From Candidatus Parcubacteria bacterium (GTDB lineage Bacteria > Patescibacteriota > Saccharimonadia > Saccharimonadales > Saccharimonadaceae), in the NCBI GenBank assembly GCA_023432445.1, contig JAEYUP010000001.1, positions 558,001-622,000 of the forward strand: a DNA stretch of 64,000 nt. The letters run 5' to 3'. Below are positions 63,474 to 64,000 of this stretch, one piece after another. The notes under the pieces are model-generated. The model had not been told where the DNA came from. It did not search any database and saw only the letters and a list, made by a program, of their open reading frames with translations. Positions within the stretch are counted from its first letter, which is position 1; every line of letters starts with the position of its first letter. A program made the position numbers and the translations under genes.

Positions 63474-64000
63474 TTATCTAGAGATAATTATAGCACGCTT
63501 GAGTCGAGTCAAGGTGGTCTCTTTACCTAGGACGGCTAACGTTTCGTTGAGAGCTGGGCTAAACGGTGCCCAAGTTGTCACTATCCGTATCAGACTGAAG
63601 AATATTCCCGGTTTTTGTCCGCTACTTTCTAGTAAATTGTTGAGGGCTACTTGGATCTCCTCGGCTGACCAGGTTTCGAGTTTTTCTAGGGCAGCAACGG
63701 CCATTTCGAGTAAATCAGCCCGCTCTTCCGGTGACAATTTACTCAGCTGGTTGTTGTCTGAGATAAGTTCAGGTGCCTGAGCGGGCTCTTCGAAGAAATA
63801 ACTGGTTAGAGCCGGCAGGTCGGTCAATACTTTAAGCCTTTCTTGGGCTAGCTTAAGCACTGTCAAGCGGTGTTCGCTCGAAGCTTGTCTGGCTGCCTCA
63901 GGCCAAAATGGCTCAACGCGCTCGGCAAGCTCCTCCAGCGTCAAGTTGCGGATGTGTTGGCCGTTAAGCCAAAGTAGGCGCTGTTCATCAAACCTGGCCG
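63474..64000 (-). CDS. gltX: Glutamate-tRNA ligase, C-terminal part (runs off window)
   Basis: Only the last ~175 codons are inside the window; the frame is open to the edge. The visible part is the anticodon-binding region: FDEQRLLWLNGQHIRNLTLEEL is typical of GluRS, followed by a helical domain and the usual ending segment FFSLIRIVTTWAPFSPALNETLAVLG with GKETTLTRLKRAI. The catalytic HIGH/KMSKS part lies outside. The last codons contain the promoter of the DUF3048 operon. Confidence 0.9.
   Translation of the reverse strand, partial: ARFDEQRLLWLNGQHIRNLTLEELAERVEPFWPEAARQASSEHRLTVLKLAQERLKVLTDLPALTSYFFEEPAQAPELISDNNQLSKLSPEERADLLEMAVAALEKLETWSAEEIQVALNNLLESSGQKPGIFFSLIRIVTTWAPFSPALNETLAVLGKETTLTRLKRAIIISR
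63487..63495 (-). promoter_or_regulatory. Consensus extended -10 (TGC-TATAAT) for DUF3048 operon
   Basis: Minus-strand TGCTATAAT within the last codons of gltX, about 30 nt before the DUF3048 start. Confidence 0.6.

Noticed and set aside
1..64000. Alternative genetic code with UGA as Gly (code 25)
   Set aside because: Many full-length conserved genes end at TGA exactly where expected (for example rseP), and release factor 2 is encoded.
1..64000. CRISPR arrays, IS elements and prophage genes
   Set aside because: No regularly spaced repeats, transposase, integrase or phage structural genes were seen. The only integration-like sign is the tRNA-Glu 3' duplication.

Overview
This window most resembles the chromosome of a Candidatus Saccharibacteria (TM7, Patescibacteria/CPR) cell or a close relative. 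That placement is inferred from gene content and not from a marker search. Signs include compact operons, a proline-tRNA ligase without the editing insertion, a lone VirD4-like ATPase, a protein joining sigma region 4 to HARE-HTH-like modules, DUF3048 and DUF2207 proteins, a Trm11-like methyltransferase and single-domain response regulators. UGA is used as a normal stop and release factor 2 (prfB) is present, so the genetic code is standard (table 11), unlike Gracilibacteria.

Layout. 1-5.8 kb: rseP (cut by the window edge), a CPBP protease, proS, greA and a MacB-like ABC pair. 5.8-17.7 kb: serS, secA, an M16 peptidase, murD, prfB, then ftsE-ftsX, a CHAP hydrolase and a C-terminal processing protease, which together form a cell-wall splitting module. 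17.7-19.6 kb: a lone receiver protein, two unknown genes and rpmA. 19.8-26.5 kb: a micro-membrane protein, a Trm11-like methyltransferase, a flippase-like membrane protein, xseA-xseB, a methyltransferase, a histidine kinase with receiver, and recO. 26.5-33.4 kb: an unknown gene, glyS, a pilin-like protein, RNase H, an unknown gene, a DUF4868 (KwaB-like) protein and a PIF1-like helicase. 33.4-41.7 kb: the division and cell wall (dcw) cluster mraZ-rsmH-ftsL-ftsI-mraY-ftsW-murG-ftsQ, with a structured non-coding insert between mraZ and rsmH. 41.7-43 kb: a gene-poor gap and one unknown gene. 43-64 kb, mostly on the minus strand: VirD4-like ATPase, sigma4/HARE protein, membrane protein, topA, dprA, a plus-strand orphan ncRNA, pth, der, an RNA pseudouridine synthase, two two-component pairs, a DUF2207 protein, tRNA-Glu(CTC), a DUF3048 protein and the 3' part of gltX.

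Expression. Two promoter styles are visible. Many first genes have an (often extended) -10 box only 6-11 nt before the start codon, with little or no -35, which predicts leaderless mRNAs. A second set has a good -35, a 17-bp spacer, a -10, and a leader with Shine-Dalgarno sequence.

The least explained parts are two structured non-coding segments. One is a ~380-nt transcription unit at 50.9-51.3 kb with a consensus promoter and a terminator. The other is a ~236-nt domain between mraZ and rsmH, preceded by a boxA-like element and carrying anti-Shine-Dalgarno-like C-rich segments. The 3' end of tRNA-Glu is also duplicated 163 bp downstream of the gene.
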